From UBA946 sp031550725 (GTDB taxonomy: Bacteria > Bacillota > Clostridia > Oscillospirales > Ruminococcaceae): DNA of 64,000 nucleotides. Made by a program: the position numbers and the translations under genes. The notes under the pieces are model-generated. The model did not search any database. It had not been told where the DNA came from and worked only from the letters and a program-made list of their open reading frames with translations. Location: NCBI GenBank assembly GCA_031550725.1, contig JAVBOH010000011.1, forward strand, positions 1-64,000, written 5' to 3'. Positions 1 through 9,208 of the stretch are shown here, one piece after another (the stretch's first letter is position 1; the number at the start of each line of letters is the position of its first letter).

Positions 1-52
1 GATTACCTCCATTTTGGTTTTATTTTTCTACAGTTGGCCAGACCGTAGTTTT

Positions 53-80
53 ATTATACCACTTGGAGGTATTTTGTTAA
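53..80 (-). promoter_or_regulatory. Sigma-A type promoter for a leftward gene beyond the window edge
   Basis: On the minus strand there is a -35 TTAACA (75-80), a 16-base spacer and a perfect -10 TATAAT (53-58). A ribosome site GGAGGT lies at 5-10, almost at the window edge. The next leftward gene therefore starts just outside the window with its own promoter, separate from the V-ATPase operon. Confidence 0.6.
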
Positions 81-106
81 AGACTCATCGCTAAAGCTTT
101 TTTGAA

Positions 107-129
107 CCCCGTGCCTAGCACGGGGTTTT
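107..129 (+). terminator. GC-rich hairpin with short T tract
   Basis: An 8-bp perfect stem, CCCCGTGC (107-114) with GCACGGGG (118-125) and loop CTA, is followed by TTTT on the plus strand. It looks like a small rho-independent terminator. Which gene it serves is unclear because the flanking genes are leftward, so it may only insulate. Confidence 0.45.
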
Positions 130-141
130 CGTATACAATAA

Positions 142-175
142 AAGGACGCTGTCACAAAAAAATGACAGCGTCCTT
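142..175 (-). terminator. Rho-independent terminator of the V-ATPase operon
   Basis: A 13-bp perfect stem (142-154 with 163-175) encloses an eight-base loop. On the minus strand it is followed by TTTTATTG. It begins five bases after the ntpD stop codon, so it ends the leftward V-ATPase transcript. Confidence 0.85.
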
Positions 176-179
176 AAAA

Positions 180-797
180 TTAATTGTTTTTCAGTTTTTG
201 AGCTTTAATTACCTTCATGCGTGAGAATTCCTCACGTTCTTTTTCCTCAAGGCTATTAGAAATAAATTTTATTATGTTCTCATATCTTGGGATTACAATG
301 TTCTGCAAGGCATTTGCACGAGTTTGTGTTTTGCGGATTGAAATAGTCAGTCTGTAAACACTGTTCTCAACCTCTGCAAGAATTGCAGTCATCTGTTTAA
401 CCTTATGAAAGCAGATATATGCCTTGTCAACATATGAATCGGTTGTAAGGAAGCCATAATTAAGCTTAAGCTTGACATCATCTATCTTTATTTTAGGCAG
501 CTCACATCCCATAACACTTCTGTATGAAACTACCAAGCTGTCATCAATTGGCATTGAGCCTGAAATATCTTCAATGATACCATTTACGATATTTGCATTC
601 TGTAAGGCAGTATAAGCCTCTCTGTAAGTATCTTCAATTGTACCACGAATGTTTTTCGCATACTCAACCAAAGACATAAGCTCACGAATAAGAATGTTAC
701 GTTTTTTATCCATAAGCTCAAAGCCGAGTTTAGCAAGTGTTAGAGATTTTTTTGTATTTAACAGATTACCTTTGGTAGGAAAAACCTGATCAGCCAT
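180..797 (-). CDS. ntpD: V-type ATPase subunit D (central stalk)
   Basis: About 205 residues, the usual length for subunit D of bacterial and archaeal V/A-type ATPases, which forms the rotating central stalk coupling the A3B3 head to the membrane ring. The N-terminal segment with PTKGNLLNTKKSLTLA and the helical, Lys/Glu-rich C terminus with the IRKTQTRANAL stretch are typical of the coiled coil that enters the catalytic head. The ATG at 797 is preferred because an AAAGGA ribosome site lies about ten bases upstream; an in-frame TTG at 803 is the alternative. It is the last gene of the operon, 84 bases after ntpB, and is followed at once by a strong terminator. Confidence 0.93.
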   Translation of the reverse strand: MADQVFPTKGNLLNTKKSLTLAKLGFELMDKKRNILIRELMSLVEYAKNIRGTIEDTYREAYTALQNANIVNGIIEDISGSMPIDDSLVVSYRSVMGCELPKIKIDDVKLKLNYGFLTTDSYVDKAYICFHKVKQMTAILAEVENSVYRLTISIRKTQTRANALQNIVIPRYENIIKFISNSLEEKEREEFSRMKVIKAQKLKNN

Positions 798-881
798 GGA
801 CAAACATTCCTTTCAAGATATACTTTTGAAAATGAAAAATATAATTAATACAACGTTTTTGAATTGTTCAGTAGTCATTAA

Positions 882-2282
882 TTAATTGTCATTATACAAT
901 GAGGCAGCATTAGGGTTATATTTCTCATTAAGAAGTTTTTCACTAACACGGTCAAGTGCAGATTTTGGAAGAAGCGACAGCAAGTTCCAGCCTAAGTCAA
1001 GTGTTTCCTCAATTGTACGGTTTTCATCAAAACGCTGTGTAATAAAGTATTTCTCGAACATTCTGCCGAAATACATAAATGCCTTGTCGCTATCTGTAAG
1101 TTCATCCTCACCTATAACAGATGCAAGCGCACGAGCCTCCTGAACTTTTGCATAGGCAGCAAAAAGCTGATTGGAAACATCGTTATGGTCAGAACGTGTA
1201 TAACCCTCACCGATACCATCCTTCATCAAACGTGAAAGTGACGGCAATACAGCGATTGGAGGATAAACACCTGTCTGGTCAAGTGGTCTGTCAAGAACTA
1301 TCTGTCCCTCTGTTATATAGCCTGTAAGGTCTGGTACTGGGTGAGTGATATCATCATTAGGCATTGTGAGTATTGGAATTTGTGTTACAGAGCCGTCTGA
1401 GCCCTCAATAATTCCTGCTCTCTCATAAATTGATGCAAGGTCGGAGTAAAGGTAACCTGGGTAACCCTTACGTCCAGGGATTTCACCCTTTGAGGATGAA
1501 AATTCACGTACAGCCTCCGCATAAGAGGTCATATCTGTAAGGATAACAAGAATGTGCATATTCTTTTCATATGCTAAGTATTCAGCAACAGTCAGCGCAC
1601 ATCTTGGAGTGATAATTCTTTCGATGATAGGGTCGTTTGAGAGGTTTAGAAACATAACAACTCTCTGAAGTACTCCGCTTTCCTCAAAGCTTTTGCGGAA
1701 GTAGTCAGCAACGTCATTTTTAACACCCATAGCAGCAAAAACAACAGCAAAATCCTGTCCGTTTTCATCAGCAATCTGAGCCTGTCTTACAATCTGAACT
1801 GCAAGCTTATTATGTGACATACCTGAGCCTGAGAAAATAGGCAGCTTCTGACCTCTGATAAGAGTACAAAGAGCGTCAATTGAAGATATACCTGTGTTAA
1901 TATAGTTACGAGGATAGGAACGTGAAACAGGATTTAGCGGCTTACCGTTTATATCAGCTGACTTTTCAGCGAAAATATCGCCAAGTCCGTCGATAGGACG
2001 TCCTGCGCCGTTAAATACTCTGCCAAGTACCTCCTGTGACAATGGCATTTCCATTGGCTTACCTGTGAAATGAGTTTTTGTATTTTTCAATGAAAGACCG
2101 TTTGTACCCTCGAAAACCTGCAATACAACACGCTTGCCATGTATTTCAACTACACGTCCGATACGGGATGTGCCATCTTCAAGGCGTATATCAACAACCT
2201 CATCATAAAAAGCACCGTCAACATCGTCGAGTACAACAAGAGGTCCATTTATTTCATTTAATCCTACATATTGTAAGTTCAT
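882..2282 (-). CDS. ntpB: V-type ATPase subunit B (regulatory head subunit)
   Basis: 466 residues, normal length. Subunit B alternates with A in the cytoplasmic hexamer and contributes to the nucleotide sites without being the main catalyst. The place of the P-loop holds SGSGMSHNK (residues 151-159) instead of GxxxxGKT, the expected non-catalytic form. The N-terminal beta-barrel (LVVLDDVDGAFYDEVV) and the GRPIDGLG and IPGRKGYPGYLYSDLA motifs are all present. The ribosome site GAAAGGAAATAACC precedes the ATG at 2282. The gene lies 33 bases after ntpA, in line with the stoichiometric need for A and B. Confidence 0.95.
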   Translation of the reverse strand: MNLQYVGLNEINGPLVVLDDVDGAFYDEVVDIRLEDGTSRIGRVVEIHGKRVVLQVFEGTNGLSLKNTKTHFTGKPMEMPLSQEVLGRVFNGAGRPIDGLGDIFAEKSADINGKPLNPVSRSYPRNYINTGISSIDALCTLIRGQKLPIFSGSGMSHNKLAVQIVRQAQIADENGQDFAVVFAAMGVKNDVADYFRKSFEESGVLQRVVMFLNLSNDPIIERIITPRCALTVAEYLAYEKNMHILVILTDMTSYAEAVREFSSSKGEIPGRKGYPGYLYSDLASIYERAGIIEGSDGSVTQIPILTMPNDDITHPVPDLTGYITEGQIVLDRPLDQTGVYPPIAVLPSLSRLMKDGIGEGYTRSDHNDVSNQLFAAYAKVQEARALASVIGEDELTDSDKAFMYFGRMFEKYFITQRFDENRTIEETLDLGWNLLSLLPKSALDRVSEKLLNEKYNPNAASLYNDN

Positions 2283-2315
2283 ATCGGTTATTTCCTTTCG
2301 TAAGAATGCTAAGGA

Positions 2316-4070
2316 TTACATTGATACCTTAAGCTTTTTGATACCCTGCTCAATTTCAACTTCAAGCATATGGAATAGCCCAAGATTATCATTAGGGATA
2401 TCATATTTAACCTTAATGACTTTTTCAAACAAGCCTGTACCCGAAATTGCATTTACGGTGATACCTGCTGCAACTGCATCCTTTGAAAATTTATACAAAT
2501 GAAGAATTGCTTTCATCATGAGGAACTGTTTTTCGAGCGGTACATAAGTATCATCCTTATGATATGCATTCTGCTGTAAGAAACCAACACGCACAACACG
2601 TGCAATTTCAATTACAAGCTTCTGGTCCTCTGGAAGTACATCAGAGCCTATAAGCTTTACAATTTCCATAAGCTTATTTTCTTCAAGAAGTATATTGGAA
2701 ATTCTCTGACGGTAGCTTAAAAATTCGTCATTGATGTTTTGTGTATAGAAATCTGCAAGGTCATCCATATACTCAGAATAACTGTCATTCCAGTTAATTG
2801 CTGGATAATGTCTTGCATATGCAAGTGACTTGTCTAATGCCCAGAAGCAGCGAACGAAACGCTTTGTATTCTGTGTTACAGGCTCAGAGAAGTCAGAGCC
2901 CTGAGGTGAAACTGCACCGATAATAGTAACAGAGCCCTCATTGCCGTTTAATGTTTCAACATAGCCTGCACGCTCATAGAAATCGGAAATTCTTGATGGC
3001 AGATAAGCTGGGAAACCTTCTTCCGCAGGCATTTCTTCAAGACGTCCGCTTATTTCACGAAGTGCTTCTGCCCAACGAGAAGTTGAGTCAGCCATAATAG
3101 CGATATGATAACCCATATCACGATAATATTCAGCAAGTGTAATACCAGTATAAATTGATGCCTCACGAGCAGCAACAGGCATATTGGATGTGTTGGCAAT
3201 AAGCACAGTTCTGTCTGTAAGAGCCTTGTTTGTACGAGGGTCGATAAGGTGTGAGAATTCCTCAAGTACCTGAGTCATTTCGTTCCCACGCTCACCGCAG
3301 CCAATATAAACAATGATATCAGCATCGCACCACTTTGCAAGCTGGTGCTGTGTCATAGTCTTGCCAGTACCAAATCCACCAGGAACAGCAGCAGTACCAC
3401 CCTTTGCAATAGGCAAAATTGTATCGATAACACGCTGACCAGTGATAAGCGGCTTATTAATAGGCAAACGTGACTTAAACGGACGTGACCTTTTGATTGG
3501 CCACTTCTGTACCATTGTAAGCTCCTCAACGTCGCCGTTTTCTTTTTTCAGCTTAATGATAACATCATTGATAGTGTATTCACCATTTGGAGCAACCCAT
3601 ATAACTTCACCCGAAAGGTTAGGATGCACCATGCATCTATGCTCAATAACAGGAGTTTCAGGGCAGACAGCAAATATATCGCCGCCGTTCAATGTTTCAC
3701 CCTCAAGAGCAGTAACAGTTACCATATATTTTTTTTCAGAATCAAGTGATGAAAGATCAAGACCCTGAGAAATAAAAGCACCGCTTAATTCTTCTATTGT
3801 TTTTAAAGGACGTTCAATACCGTCAAAAATATTTGAAAGTATACCAGGGCCTAAGGTTGCGGACATTGGCATTCCACTGCCGAAAACAGGCTCACCAGGT
3901 TTTAGTCCAGTTGTTGATTCATATACCTGAATAGTAGTTTCGAGTGAGTTTACGGAGATAACTTCACCGATAAGACGTGCAGTGCCGACGTAAACCATCT
4001 CGAGCATCATAAAGTCTTTTGTATCCCTGACCTTGACAACAGGTCCGTTGATTGAAAAAATAGTATTCAA
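2316..4070 (-). CDS. ntpA: V-type ATPase catalytic subunit A
   Basis: 584 residues, normal length for the catalytic subunit that hydrolyses or makes ATP in the A3B3 head. The Walker A sequence is GGFGTGKT (residues 231-238), preceded by the non-homologous region typical of A rather than B subunits. The GERGNEMTQVL and MADSTSRWAEALREISGRL motifs carry the catalytic glutamate and arginine neighbourhood. The start is TTG (4068-4070), supported by a strong GAGGAGGG ribosome site six bases upstream and the normal N terminus NTIFSINGPVVKV. A 104-base AT-rich spacer with an inverted repeat separates it from ntpE. Confidence 0.95.
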   Translation of the reverse strand: MNTIFSINGPVVKVRDTKDFMMLEMVYVGTARLIGEVISVNSLETTIQVYESTTGLKPGEPVFGSGMPMSATLGPGILSNIFDGIERPLKTIEELSGAFISQGLDLSSLDSEKKYMVTVTALEGETLNGGDIFAVCPETPVIEHRCMVHPNLSGEVIWVAPNGEYTINDVIIKLKKENGDVEELTMVQKWPIKRSRPFKSRLPINKPLITGQRVIDTILPIAKGGTAAVPGGFGTGKTMTQHQLAKWCDADIIVYIGCGERGNEMTQVLEEFSHLIDPRTNKALTDRTVLIANTSNMPVAAREASIYTGITLAEYYRDMGYHIAIMADSTSRWAEALREISGRLEEMPAEEGFPAYLPSRISDFYERAGYVETLNGNEGSVTIIGAVSPQGSDFSEPVTQNTKRFVRCFWALDKSLAYARHYPAINWNDSYSEYMDDLADFYTQNINDEFLSYRQRISNILLEENKLMEIVKLIGSDVLPEDQKLVIEIARVVRVGFLQQNAYHKDDTYVPLEKQFLMMKAILHLYKFSKDAVAAGITVNAISGTGLFEKVIKVKYDIPNDNLGLFHMLEVEIEQGIKKLKVSM

Positions 4071-4084
4071 GGATTACCCTCCTC

Positions 4085-4143
4085 TTAATTCATAATTCAT
4101 AATCCATAATGCATAATTGAATTTATTATACATTATGAATTAA
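4085..4143. repeat. AT-rich inverted repeat in the ntpE-ntpA spacer
   Basis: TTAATTCATAAT (4085-4096) and its exact reverse complement ATTATGAATTAA (4132-4143) flank 35 bases made of further CATAAT/ATTATG variants. The element sits inside the operon without a T tract. It may be a small palindromic intergenic repeat or an RNA stem that tunes the ntpE/ntpA ratio; I cannot tell which. Confidence 0.5.
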
Positions 4144-4174
4144 AGATTTAGAATTAAATATTATACATTATTAA

Positions 4175-4777
4175 TTATGCATTTGCGAAAGCGTTACTGT
4201 TTGCAAAGCTGTGTCTTTGTTCTTCAAGAGCAATATCAAATGTTTTATCGATAATAGTACCCTTGGCTTTTCTGTAAACGAGCAAACCGCCAAGACGGAT
4301 TTTATCATCTGTTGAGAACTGAACACTATCAGTCTTTAACGCCTTTTTCAAGGTATCAGCAAGCTTCATATCTTCAGGTGCAAGAAAGATTTCAACATCA
4401 TCAGTAATATTCATCATTATCAAGGATTTTACAAGGTAATCCAAGTATTTTGGTGTTTTTCTGAATTCGGTTATTTGTGAAGATACACCTTCGAAAATTT
4501 TATCGGTAAGTGATTCTCTGTGTGCAAGAACTTCCTTTTTCATTTCAAGTGTAGCTCTTGAAATATCACGTACATACTGATTGCCATGCTTTTTCAAACC
4601 CTCTGCATAATGATTATCAGCTGCAATCTTTGCCTCTCTTTGTGCATTACTCAAAATCATTTCTTTTTCCTTTTGAGCATCACTTAATAGCTTTTCAACA
4701 CGCTCATCAATCTGGCTGTCAACAGCAGACATAAAATTGTGTAGTTTTTCGTTATTGTTTATAGCGATATTTTCCAT
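4175..4777 (-). CDS. ntpE: V-type ATPase subunit E (peripheral stalk)
   Basis: 200 residues, matching subunit E, which pairs with the H/G-type subunit to form the peripheral stalk holding the head static. The N-terminal half is a charged helix rich in Lys, Glu and Ala (residues about 15-85, with the VEKLLSDAQKEKEMIL type of pattern). The C-terminal half is a mixed alpha/beta domain with GGLLVYRKAKGTIIDKTF, the most conserved part of the family. The ribosome site GGGGAGGTATTATT stands before the ATG. It lies between the genes for subunits F and A in the operon. Confidence 0.92.
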   Translation of the reverse strand: MENIAINNNEKLHNFMSAVDSQIDERVEKLLSDAQKEKEMILSNAQREAKIAADNHYAEGLKKHGNQYVRDISRATLEMKKEVLAHRESLTDKIFEGVSSQITEFRKTPKYLDYLVKSLIMMNITDDVEIFLAPEDMKLADTLKKALKTDSVQFSTDDKIRLGGLLVYRKAKGTIIDKTFDIALEEQRHSFANSNAFANA

Positions 4778-4840
4778 AATAATACCTCCCCGTCATTAGT
4801 GACGGTTAATCATACATATTCACAAATCATGGAATATGTA

Positions 4841-5149
4841 TTATAATTTCAAACCGATAGCTGATTCAATATACTTTGATATATTTTCTGTAACACTTGA
4901 AGTACCGTGGCGGTCAGGTATTTCCACGATAAGCGGCTGCTTGCGGTTAAGCTTTAAGTCATAAACAAATTCTTCATTCATCCTTACAAGCTTTTCTGTC
5001 AGCAGAATAACAGCAATATTCTTGTTGTCCATAGCCTCATTCAAAGCTTTTTTAACTTCGTCAGACTCATGAACGATAACACCATCAACACCTGCAAGCC
5101 TCATACCAACGAGTGTATCACTGTTATCACTTATTAAAAAGAACTGCAT
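4841..5149 (-). CDS. ntpG: V-type ATPase subunit F (central stalk)
   Basis: 102 residues, the usual length for subunit F (NtpG in Enterococcus naming), a small Rossmann-like protein bound to subunit D in the rotor. The start FFLISDNSDTLVGMRLAGVDG and the segment IAVILLTEKLVRMNEEFV match the family pattern of a beta-strand followed by a helix. The C terminus, with VIEIPDRHG and a final helix, is the part that contacts the head. The ribosome site AAAGGA precedes the ATG. It is closely packed behind the K subunit gene. Confidence 0.9.
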   Translation of the reverse strand: MQFFLISDNSDTLVGMRLAGVDGVIVHESDEVKKALNEAMDNKNIAVILLTEKLVRMNEEFVYDLKLNRKQPLIVEIPDRHGTSSVTENISKYIESAIGLKL

Positions 5150-5167
5150 TTCAATTCATTCCTTTAA

Positions 5168-5608
5168 TTAAAGATTACCGATAATCATAAATGCGATAAG
5201 GAATCCATAAAGCGCAACACCTTCGCCAAGAGCAACGAAGATAAGTGCCTTTGAGAAAGCCTTTGGTTCTTCACTTACAGCACCGATTGCGGATGATGCT
5301 GCAGAAGCAACTGCGATACCACAGCCTATTGAGCCAAGACCAACTGCCAAAGCAGCACCTAAGTAACCAAGACCTGCACCAAGTCCTGTTGCAGCAGCAG
5401 CTGCAGTTTCAGCAGTTTCAGCAGCAGTTTCAGCGGATACGAACTGCCCGATAGGCAAAATTGTGCAAAGTACAAGCACACCAAAGAAAGTACATAGGTT
5501 AGCGATTAAAGCATTCTTAGCCTTTTTGCCATTAGCTTTTCTTACATAGTTTACAACAGGAAGTGAAAGTAGAACAACAACTAGTAGTGGTAATAAAAAG
5601 ATATACAT
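5168..5608 (-). CDS. ntpK: V-type ATPase subunit K (rotor ring proteolipid)
   Basis: 146 residues with four predicted membrane helices. I place the start at 5608 because GGAGGAATTT stands just upstream; the in-frame ATG at 5623 overlaps this ribosome site. The second hairpin is the conserved half: a Gly/Ala-rich helix, a polar loop (SEEPKAF), and a last helix with GEGVALYG containing the single ion-binding glutamate. The first hairpin lacks a matching carboxylate and is joined by an Ala/Glu/Thr-rich linker (AETAAETAETAAAAA). One carboxylate per two hairpins is the V-type rule. The residue after the glutamate is Gly, so a classic sodium signature is not evident and the coupling ion is undecided. 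Confidence 0.9.
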   Translation of the reverse strand: MYIFLLPLLVVVLLSLPVVNYVRKANGKKAKNALIANLCTFFGVLVLCTILPIGQFVSAETAAETAETAAAAATGLGAGLGYLGAALAVGLGSIGCGIAVASAASSAIGAVSEEPKAFSKALIFVALGEGVALYGFLIAFMIIGNL

Positions 5609-5682
5609 GATAAATTCCTCCAAAATTATAATTACAGCTTTAAATTTTTATGCTGTATATTAGTTAATTAATTATTTGTATG

Positions 5683-7623
5683 TCAGTCTTCGTTATCGTC
5701 AAAATTAATCTTGATAGGCTCAAACGCCTGACCATCGCCATCATAGAAACGTGAGAAGATTTCATAGAATTCAAGTCTTAGTACCTGAATACCAACAATC
5801 ATACCCTCCATACCCATAACAAATATATTACCAATAATTACTACAACTGGTGATGCACCGGCAGAAACCATATTAGCAAGAGCCATAACAACGGACATCA
5901 TACCAGCATGGGAAAGAACGAAACCGCCGATTCTTACGAATGAAAGTGTATTTGTTGCATATCCAAGCAGGAATTCAAAGACCTCAAAGAAGTTTGATGC
6001 GATAAAATCAACAGGTCCATCCTCCATGTGGAATTTTTCACCCTTAACCCAGTGTGAAAGCGGCTCACGCATAAACATAACAAGTACAGGGAGTATAATC
6101 AGTCCGATAATGTAGAGCGGAGTGAAAACGTTAGTACCCAGAATGTTTAATACAAGACCAGCAAGCAATGCGCCAAAGAAAACAAATCCTGCAAGACCAT
6201 TGTTACCAAACAGCGCTTTAACCATATCCTTGTTTTTAAAACCAACTATAATATTCAGCACAATTGAGATGAACATAATAACAACACCAAGCACAATCGC
6301 ACCATACAAAACAGCATTGATATTATGCATTGCATGGAATGGCAGGAATGTTATGCCAATCTTTTCATAGATTGGGTCAAGCAGCTCCTCAAAACCGAAT
6401 ACACTGCCAAAAAGCAGCCCGAAAACCGCACTTGATATACCGACACGTGACATAATTCGTCCAAGTGAAAATTGTTTCCATTTCCATAAAATCGCACCTA
6501 AGATTGCAACCACTATTCCTTGTCCGAAGTCACCGAACATTATACCGAAAAGCAATGTATAGGTGATTGCAACAAGGTTTGTAGGGTTAATGCCATTATA
6601 TGACGGAAGTCCATACATATTGACAAACATTGAGAACGGCTCAGCAAACTTATTATTTCTAAGCTTAATAGGCGGTGCTAGCTTGCCGTTTACATCAGCA
6701 GGCTGCATAACAACCGAGATACCAGGCATATCATCAAACATCTTGAGAAATTTGTCTGACTCACGTCTTGGAACAAATCCAACAATATAGAACTTGTCGC
6801 TTACAACAGCAGCCTTGTTTCTGAATGTGAAATTGTCATGCTGTGACTTAATTCTCGAATAAAGCATATCAAGACGTTCTTTTTCCTGCTCATATGCCTC
6901 ATTTAGCTTTGCTTCAGCATCAGCAAGATGTTCTTTATCATCAGCAATCATAGCAGAAACTCGTTCAACAGCATCCTCTGTGTTGCCATAAACGAAGTTA
7001 GGAATTCTAATTCTTTCGAAGTATAAGTGTTCGAAAATTTCATCGATTTCCTCAACACAAACAGCAGGTGTGAAATAAAGTCCCCAGTAATATTCCTTTT
7101 CGGCACTTAATTCGATGAAATAGAACAGCTTGTTGTCGTAAACAGGAAGCTTGTCAAAGCTGTCTTTCGGAAGATGTCCAAATCTAACCTTGATATATTC
7201 ACAGGCAAATATTGACTGGAAATCAACCTCCAAGCCTTTAAGATGCTTAAGCTGATTTAGTGCCTGCTCATGAATGGCAAGACTTTCCTGATAAGCTTTC
7301 TGCTTAATTTTAAATCTGTCAACCTTTTCATGAACGACCTTGAGATAATCATTAATTTTCTTCAAGGATTCATGCTTAACAGCATCAAAATCTACGCTTT
7401 CAAACTTAACACCGAGTTTCACAGCCAGTTCCCGCAAAAGTTTTAACGAATTGACATATGGGTTTTCTTCCTTGAGAACCTTAAACCCTTTTTCATTACC
7501 AGCAAGCTTTGTAGCGGACTCCATATGAAAACATCCACATTGGCTTAATCTAACCAGTACAGTATCAAGTTCCTGTGTCAGACCCGTGATATTTACCAGT
7601 TCCATTTTTTCAATTGAAGACAT
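5683..7623 (-). CDS. ntpI: V-type ATPase subunit I (membrane stator, a-subunit homologue)
   Basis: 646 residues. The N-terminal half (to about residue 330) is cytoplasmic and rich in coiled coil, and joins the peripheral stalks. The C-terminal half has seven or eight membrane helices. The segment SFVRIGGFVLSHAGMM carries the conserved arginine that faces the rotor glutamate in the ion path. GIMFGDFGQG is another family hallmark. A ribosome-site-like AGAGGTGA lies somewhat far (about 14 bases) from the ATG at 7623, so the true start could be the Met at residue 7. It sits directly upstream of the K subunit gene, as in other V-ATPase operons. Confidence 0.93.
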   Translation of the reverse strand: MSSIEKMELVNITGLTQELDTVLVRLSQCGCFHMESATKLAGNEKGFKVLKEENPYVNSLKLLRELAVKLGVKFESVDFDAVKHESLKKINDYLKVVHEKVDRFKIKQKAYQESLAIHEQALNQLKHLKGLEVDFQSIFACEYIKVRFGHLPKDSFDKLPVYDNKLFYFIELSAEKEYYWGLYFTPAVCVEEIDEIFEHLYFERIRIPNFVYGNTEDAVERVSAMIADDKEHLADAEAKLNEAYEQEKERLDMLYSRIKSQHDNFTFRNKAAVVSDKFYIVGFVPRRESDKFLKMFDDMPGISVVMQPADVNGKLAPPIKLRNNKFAEPFSMFVNMYGLPSYNGINPTNLVAITYTLLFGIMFGDFGQGIVVAILGAILWKWKQFSLGRIMSRVGISSAVFGLLFGSVFGFEELLDPIYEKIGITFLPFHAMHNINAVLYGAIVLGVVIMFISIVLNIIVGFKNKDMVKALFGNNGLAGFVFFGALLAGLVLNILGTNVFTPLYIIGLIILPVLVMFMREPLSHWVKGEKFHMEDGPVDFIASNFFEVFEFLLGYATNTLSFVRIGGFVLSHAGMMSVVMALANMVSAGASPVVVIIGNIFVMGMEGMIVGIQVLRLEFYEIFSRFYDGDGQAFEPIKINFDDNED

Positions 7624-7732
7624 GATAGAGTAAAGTCACCTCTTTTTCTATTTTTAGTTTAATAGTTAAATAATGCGTACTGAACGATGTCTGCTTACAA
7701 AATAATTTTCTGCGAAAATCATTTTGTAGACA

Positions 7733-8773
7733 TTAAATAACTATAAGTGATTCAATCTGATTAGCAGGCAATTTATATCTTATTGCCTCAATAATTGTTA
7801 TCAGATTATGCACTTCAATACCACGCAGCGTCATAAACGCATATACGCTTAAGGGCGCAGACTCCGACTTGCTGAATGCACGTTTTGTCTGGATATATCG
7901 AAGCTTTTGTATGCAGTACTCCAAATCCTTTACATCTAGTCCAAGTTCAGTCATCTGACGTCCATAATATGTTTTCGCAAAACGCAGCATAAATTCCTCA
8001 GTACTTGTTGCACTGTAAATTTCTTTTAGTTTCGCAGGTGAAAGTCGTCCCGAAAATGGAAGCATATCATTTTTTATGGTATTTTCATCTTCATTAAAAT
8101 ATGCAGTCAATCTGTATGAGTTGATAACATTTATAAGGTCAGTATCAGCATTGATAAGGAATTTCAAGGTTTCATCTTCCTTGCCAAACTTGATTGACTC
8201 AAGCAGTCGGGTGAGAAAATAGGTTCTCATCTTATATTCACACCTTGAAAAATCAACTCGCCCCTCTGCATCAGGGGTAATACCAAAAAGAACATGATAA
8301 TAAGGCGTTTTCCTTAATAACTCCATCATCTCAGGGAAACTCTTAACCTTTGCAAGTTCAACATAATCAACAGGTGTATATGGATTATAGTAAATCTCCA
8401 CCTTATCGATAAACTGATTAGAGCCAGAATTAATACTTCTTATACAGTTTAAAATTTCAGTAACCTCTGAACGCAGGAACATATAGTTATAAAACTCCTG
8501 TGTTGCAAGTCCCTCAAATTTTGTTATCCTCAGGTATGTTTCAAACATATCCTTTCGAAGAAAATCCTCAAGCATTCCACGGTGTACAGCATTAATATCA
8601 ACATTCGATAAAATTCCGCTGTAATGAGTATGTTGTTTCAGATACTCTCCAACTTCATTAACAGAAGTCATGTTAATAAGCTCCTGATAGTCCTTATCGG
8701 AAATACGTCTGCCGTGTATAGTTCTTATTTTTGCAACTGTTGCATTATATTTGACCGCCAAAGCGTTCACCAC
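7733..8773 (-). CDS. ntpC: V-type ATPase subunit C (d-type, rotor adaptor)
   Basis: 346 residues, the typical length for the funnel-shaped subunit that seats the central stalk on the membrane ring. It is almost wholly helical and built of three pseudo-repeats; YNYMFLRSEVTEILNCI and the C-terminal ASVYAFMTLRGIEVHNLITIIEA-type segment (here SVYAFMTLRGIEVHNL) are recognisable. The start is GTG; two successive GTG codons at 8773 and 8770 are possible, with a duplicated TTAGGTG acting as the ribosome site. It lies 28 bases downstream of the first gene of the operon. Confidence 0.9.
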   Translation of the reverse strand: MVNALAVKYNATVAKIRTIHGRRISDKDYQELINMTSVNEVGEYLKQHTHYSGILSNVDINAVHRGMLEDFLRKDMFETYLRITKFEGLATQEFYNYMFLRSEVTEILNCIRSINSGSNQFIDKVEIYYNPYTPVDYVELAKVKSFPEMMELLRKTPYYHVLFGITPDAEGRVDFSRCEYKMRTYFLTRLLESIKFGKEDETLKFLINADTDLINVINSYRLTAYFNEDENTIKNDMLPFSGRLSPAKLKEIYSATSTEEFMLRFAKTYYGRQMTELGLDVKDLEYCIQKLRYIQTKRAFSKSESAPLSVYAFMTLRGIEVHNLITIIEAIRYKLPANQIESLIVI

Positions 8774-8801
8774 CTAACACCTAAATTATGAAGCAAAAAG
8801 C

Positions 8802-9113
8802 TTAGCTGTTAACAATAGCATTAAAAATGTTTTCCTGCCATTCTCTGTTATGCGCTGCAAAGGCATCGTCCAAACGCTTTGTTTCTGATTTAAGCTCTGT
8901 ATCTATTTCAGCAAGCTTTGCCTCAGCCTTATACTTTTCATCAGCGATTAAATCTTCAAGCTTTCTGTCAGCCTCTCTGATTTTATTAAAAGCAATCTGT
9001 TCTTCTTCAAGCTTTGCCTCTGCAATTATTCTGTTTCTTTCAGATTCCGCTTTATAAATTTTGTCCTTAGCCATCTGATCAATTTCAAGTATACTTTTAA
9101 TTATATTTTCCAT
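8802..9113 (-). CDS. ntpF: V-type ATPase peripheral stalk subunit (H/G type)
   Basis: 103 residues, almost entirely one long charged helix (Glu, Lys, Ala and Ile heptads such as AEAKLEEEQIAFNKIREADRK). This is the form of the small coiled-coil subunit that pairs with E in the peripheral stalk. First gene of the nine-gene operon. The ribosome site GGAAGGG is seven bases upstream of the ATG. Low sequence conservation means the name depends partly on position. Confidence 0.8.
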   Translation of the reverse strand: MENIIKSILEIDQMAKDKIYKAESERNRIIAEAKLEEEQIAFNKIREADRKLEDLIADEKYKAEAKLAEIDTELKSETKRLDDAFAAHNREWQENIFNAIVNS

Positions 9114-9151
9114 TTGGTTACCCTTCCTTCACAATAAAATTTATTTTAACT

Positions 9152-9180
9152 AGTGTAAAATCTATGTTAAATATTGTTAA
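9152..9180 (-). promoter_or_regulatory. Possible V-ATPase operon promoter
   Basis: On the minus strand, TTAACA (9175-9180) and TACACT (9152-9157) are 17 bases apart. The site is about 40 bases upstream of the first V-ATPase gene. The -10 is imperfect, so this is a candidate only. Confidence 0.4.
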
Positions 9181-9208
9181 GACTCCTTAGCATTCATCTT
9201 GACGTGGC

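Noticed and set aside
5608..5623. Longer ntpK start at 5623
   Set aside because: That ATG is part of the GGAGGAATTT ribosome site region; the ATG at 5608 has proper spacing and the normal N terminus.
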